A stretch of DNA of 6,496 bases from Reyranella sp. Its GTDB lineage: Bacteria > Pseudomonadota > Alphaproteobacteria > Reyranellales > Reyranellaceae. Where the stretch lies: contig JADHLS010000312.1 in NCBI GenBank assembly GCA_016780605.1, forward strand, positions 1 through 6,496, given 5' to 3'. The stretch's first letter is position 1. Every line of letters begins with the position of its first letter. Under the pieces are notes generated by a model. The model searched no databases and was not told the DNA's origin. It saw only the letters and a program-made list of their open reading frames with translations. The translations under genes were made by a program, and so were the position numbers. Shown piece by piece: positions 5,824-6,496 of this stretch.

Positions 5824-6496
5824 TCAATTCTTGGCTCCAGACGGTGCCGAGAGCTTGACGATCTCGTCCCACCGCCTGAACTCGCCGGCGAGATAGGTGC
5901 CGACCTCGGCGGGGGTGCCCCGCTTTTCCTCGATACCCTGGACGAGGAGGGCTTCCTTGACCTTCGGGTTGTCCAGCGCTTTGCCGATGGCGGCGGAAAC
6001 CTTGTCGACGATTGGCGCGGGCGTGCCCTTCGCCGCCAGCAGGAAGTACACGACATCGACGGTCATGTCCGGATACCCCAGCTCCTTGAAGGTCGGGATA
6101 TCGGGCACGACGCGCGCCCGGGTCTCGCCGGTGACCGCGAGCATGCGCGCCTGCTTGGCGCTCTGGACCGGCACGCCAGAGGCAATGGGCGTGATCCAGA
6201 TCTGGATGCGGTTGGACATCAGGTCGACCAGCGCGTCGGTCGTGCTCTTGTATGGCACCATCACCGTGTTGATCTTGGCCGCCCGATTGAGCATCTCTCC
6301 CAGGAACTGCGGCACGCCGCCGACATAGCCTGCATAATTGAGCTTGCCCGGTTGCTGGCGCGCGAGATCGACAAGCTCGGCCACGCTCCTCGCCGGAAGC
6401 TCATTGGGCACGAACAGCGAATAGGGCGTCCTGCCACTGAAGGCGACGGGTGCGAAATCCTTCATGAGGTCGTAGTTCGCGTTGCCGGTGACCTGG
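5824..6496 (-). CDS. Tripartite tricarboxylate transporter substrate-binding protein (Bug/TctC family), N-terminus cut by window edge
   Basis: Bug proteins are periplasmic binding proteins that capture small carboxylates and related solutes, and with TctA/TctB membrane partners deliver them into the cell. Many genomes hold dozens of orphan copies without transporter neighbours. The 223 visible residues correspond to the C-terminal part of a family protein of about 320, so roughly 100 residues including the signal peptide are outside. Family-typical segments are KDFAPV (visible 12-17), the PGKLNYAGYVGG stretch, VPYKSTTDALVDLMSNRI, PDIPTFKELGYPDM and a C-terminal PAPIVDKVSAAI segment. The frame runs unbroken to the window edge, so the ATG at 6465 is internal. 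The ligand cannot be read from sequence. It lies 183 bases upstream of rpsB on the same strand, with no functional link evident. Confidence 0.9.
   Translation of the reverse strand, partial: QVTGNANYDLMKDFAPVAFSGRTPYSLFVPNELPARSVAELVDLARQQPGKLNYAGYVGGVPQFLGEMLNRAAKINTVMVPYKSTTDALVDLMSNRIQIWITPIASGVPVQSAKQARMLAVTGETRARVVPDIPTFKELGYPDMTVDVVYFLLAAKGTPAPIVDKVSAAIGKALDNPKVKEALLVQGIEEKRGTPAEVGTYLAGEFRRWDEIVKLSAPSGAKN

Overview
This is a GC-rich window (by eye about 65% G+C) whose genes all lie on the minus strand. It carries a conserved core operon in the order rpsB-tsf-pyrH-frr-uppS-cdsA-dxr. The order uppS-cdsA-dxr after frr, rather than dxr-uppS-cdsA as in Escherichia coli, together with a 308-residue EF-Ts and an adjacent Bug-type binding protein, points to an alphaproteobacterium. 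A Rhodospirillales, Reyranella-like or Hyphomicrobiales member would fit, but the genus cannot be settled from this sequence.

Read in the direction of transcription (right to left), the window opens with the C-terminal two thirds of a tripartite-tricarboxylate (Bug/TctC-like) binding protein (6496-5824). A 183-base gap follows, with a consensus -35 box and a palindromic leader. Next come rpsB (ribosomal protein S2), a 202-base gap filled by a long two-armed palindromic repeat, tsf (EF-Ts), a 72-base gap with a perfect GAAA-loop hairpin, and pyrH (UMP kinase). The last four genes are tightly packed: frr (ribosome recycling factor) starts 2 bases after pyrH, uppS (undecaprenyl diphosphate synthase) shares 1 base with frr, cdsA (phosphatidate cytidylyltransferase) overlaps uppS by 20 bases, and dxr (DXP reductoisomerase) overlaps cdsA by 16 bases. 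The window edge cuts dxr off before its C-terminus.

The operon joins translation (S2, EF-Ts, RRF), pyrimidine nucleotide supply (UMP kinase) and envelope precursor synthesis. Dxr commits carbon to the MEP isoprenoid pathway. UppS turns those isoprenoids into the C55 lipid carrier for peptidoglycan. CdsA uses CTP, derived from the UMP kinase product, to make CDP-diacylglycerol for phospholipids. All visible catalytic motifs are intact.

I see no previously undescribed system here. What the genes do not explain is confined to the three intergenic gaps: the rpsB-tsf palindromic repeat, the tsf-pyrH hairpin and the rpsB leader. No tRNA, rRNA, CRISPR array, transposase or phage gene was seen.
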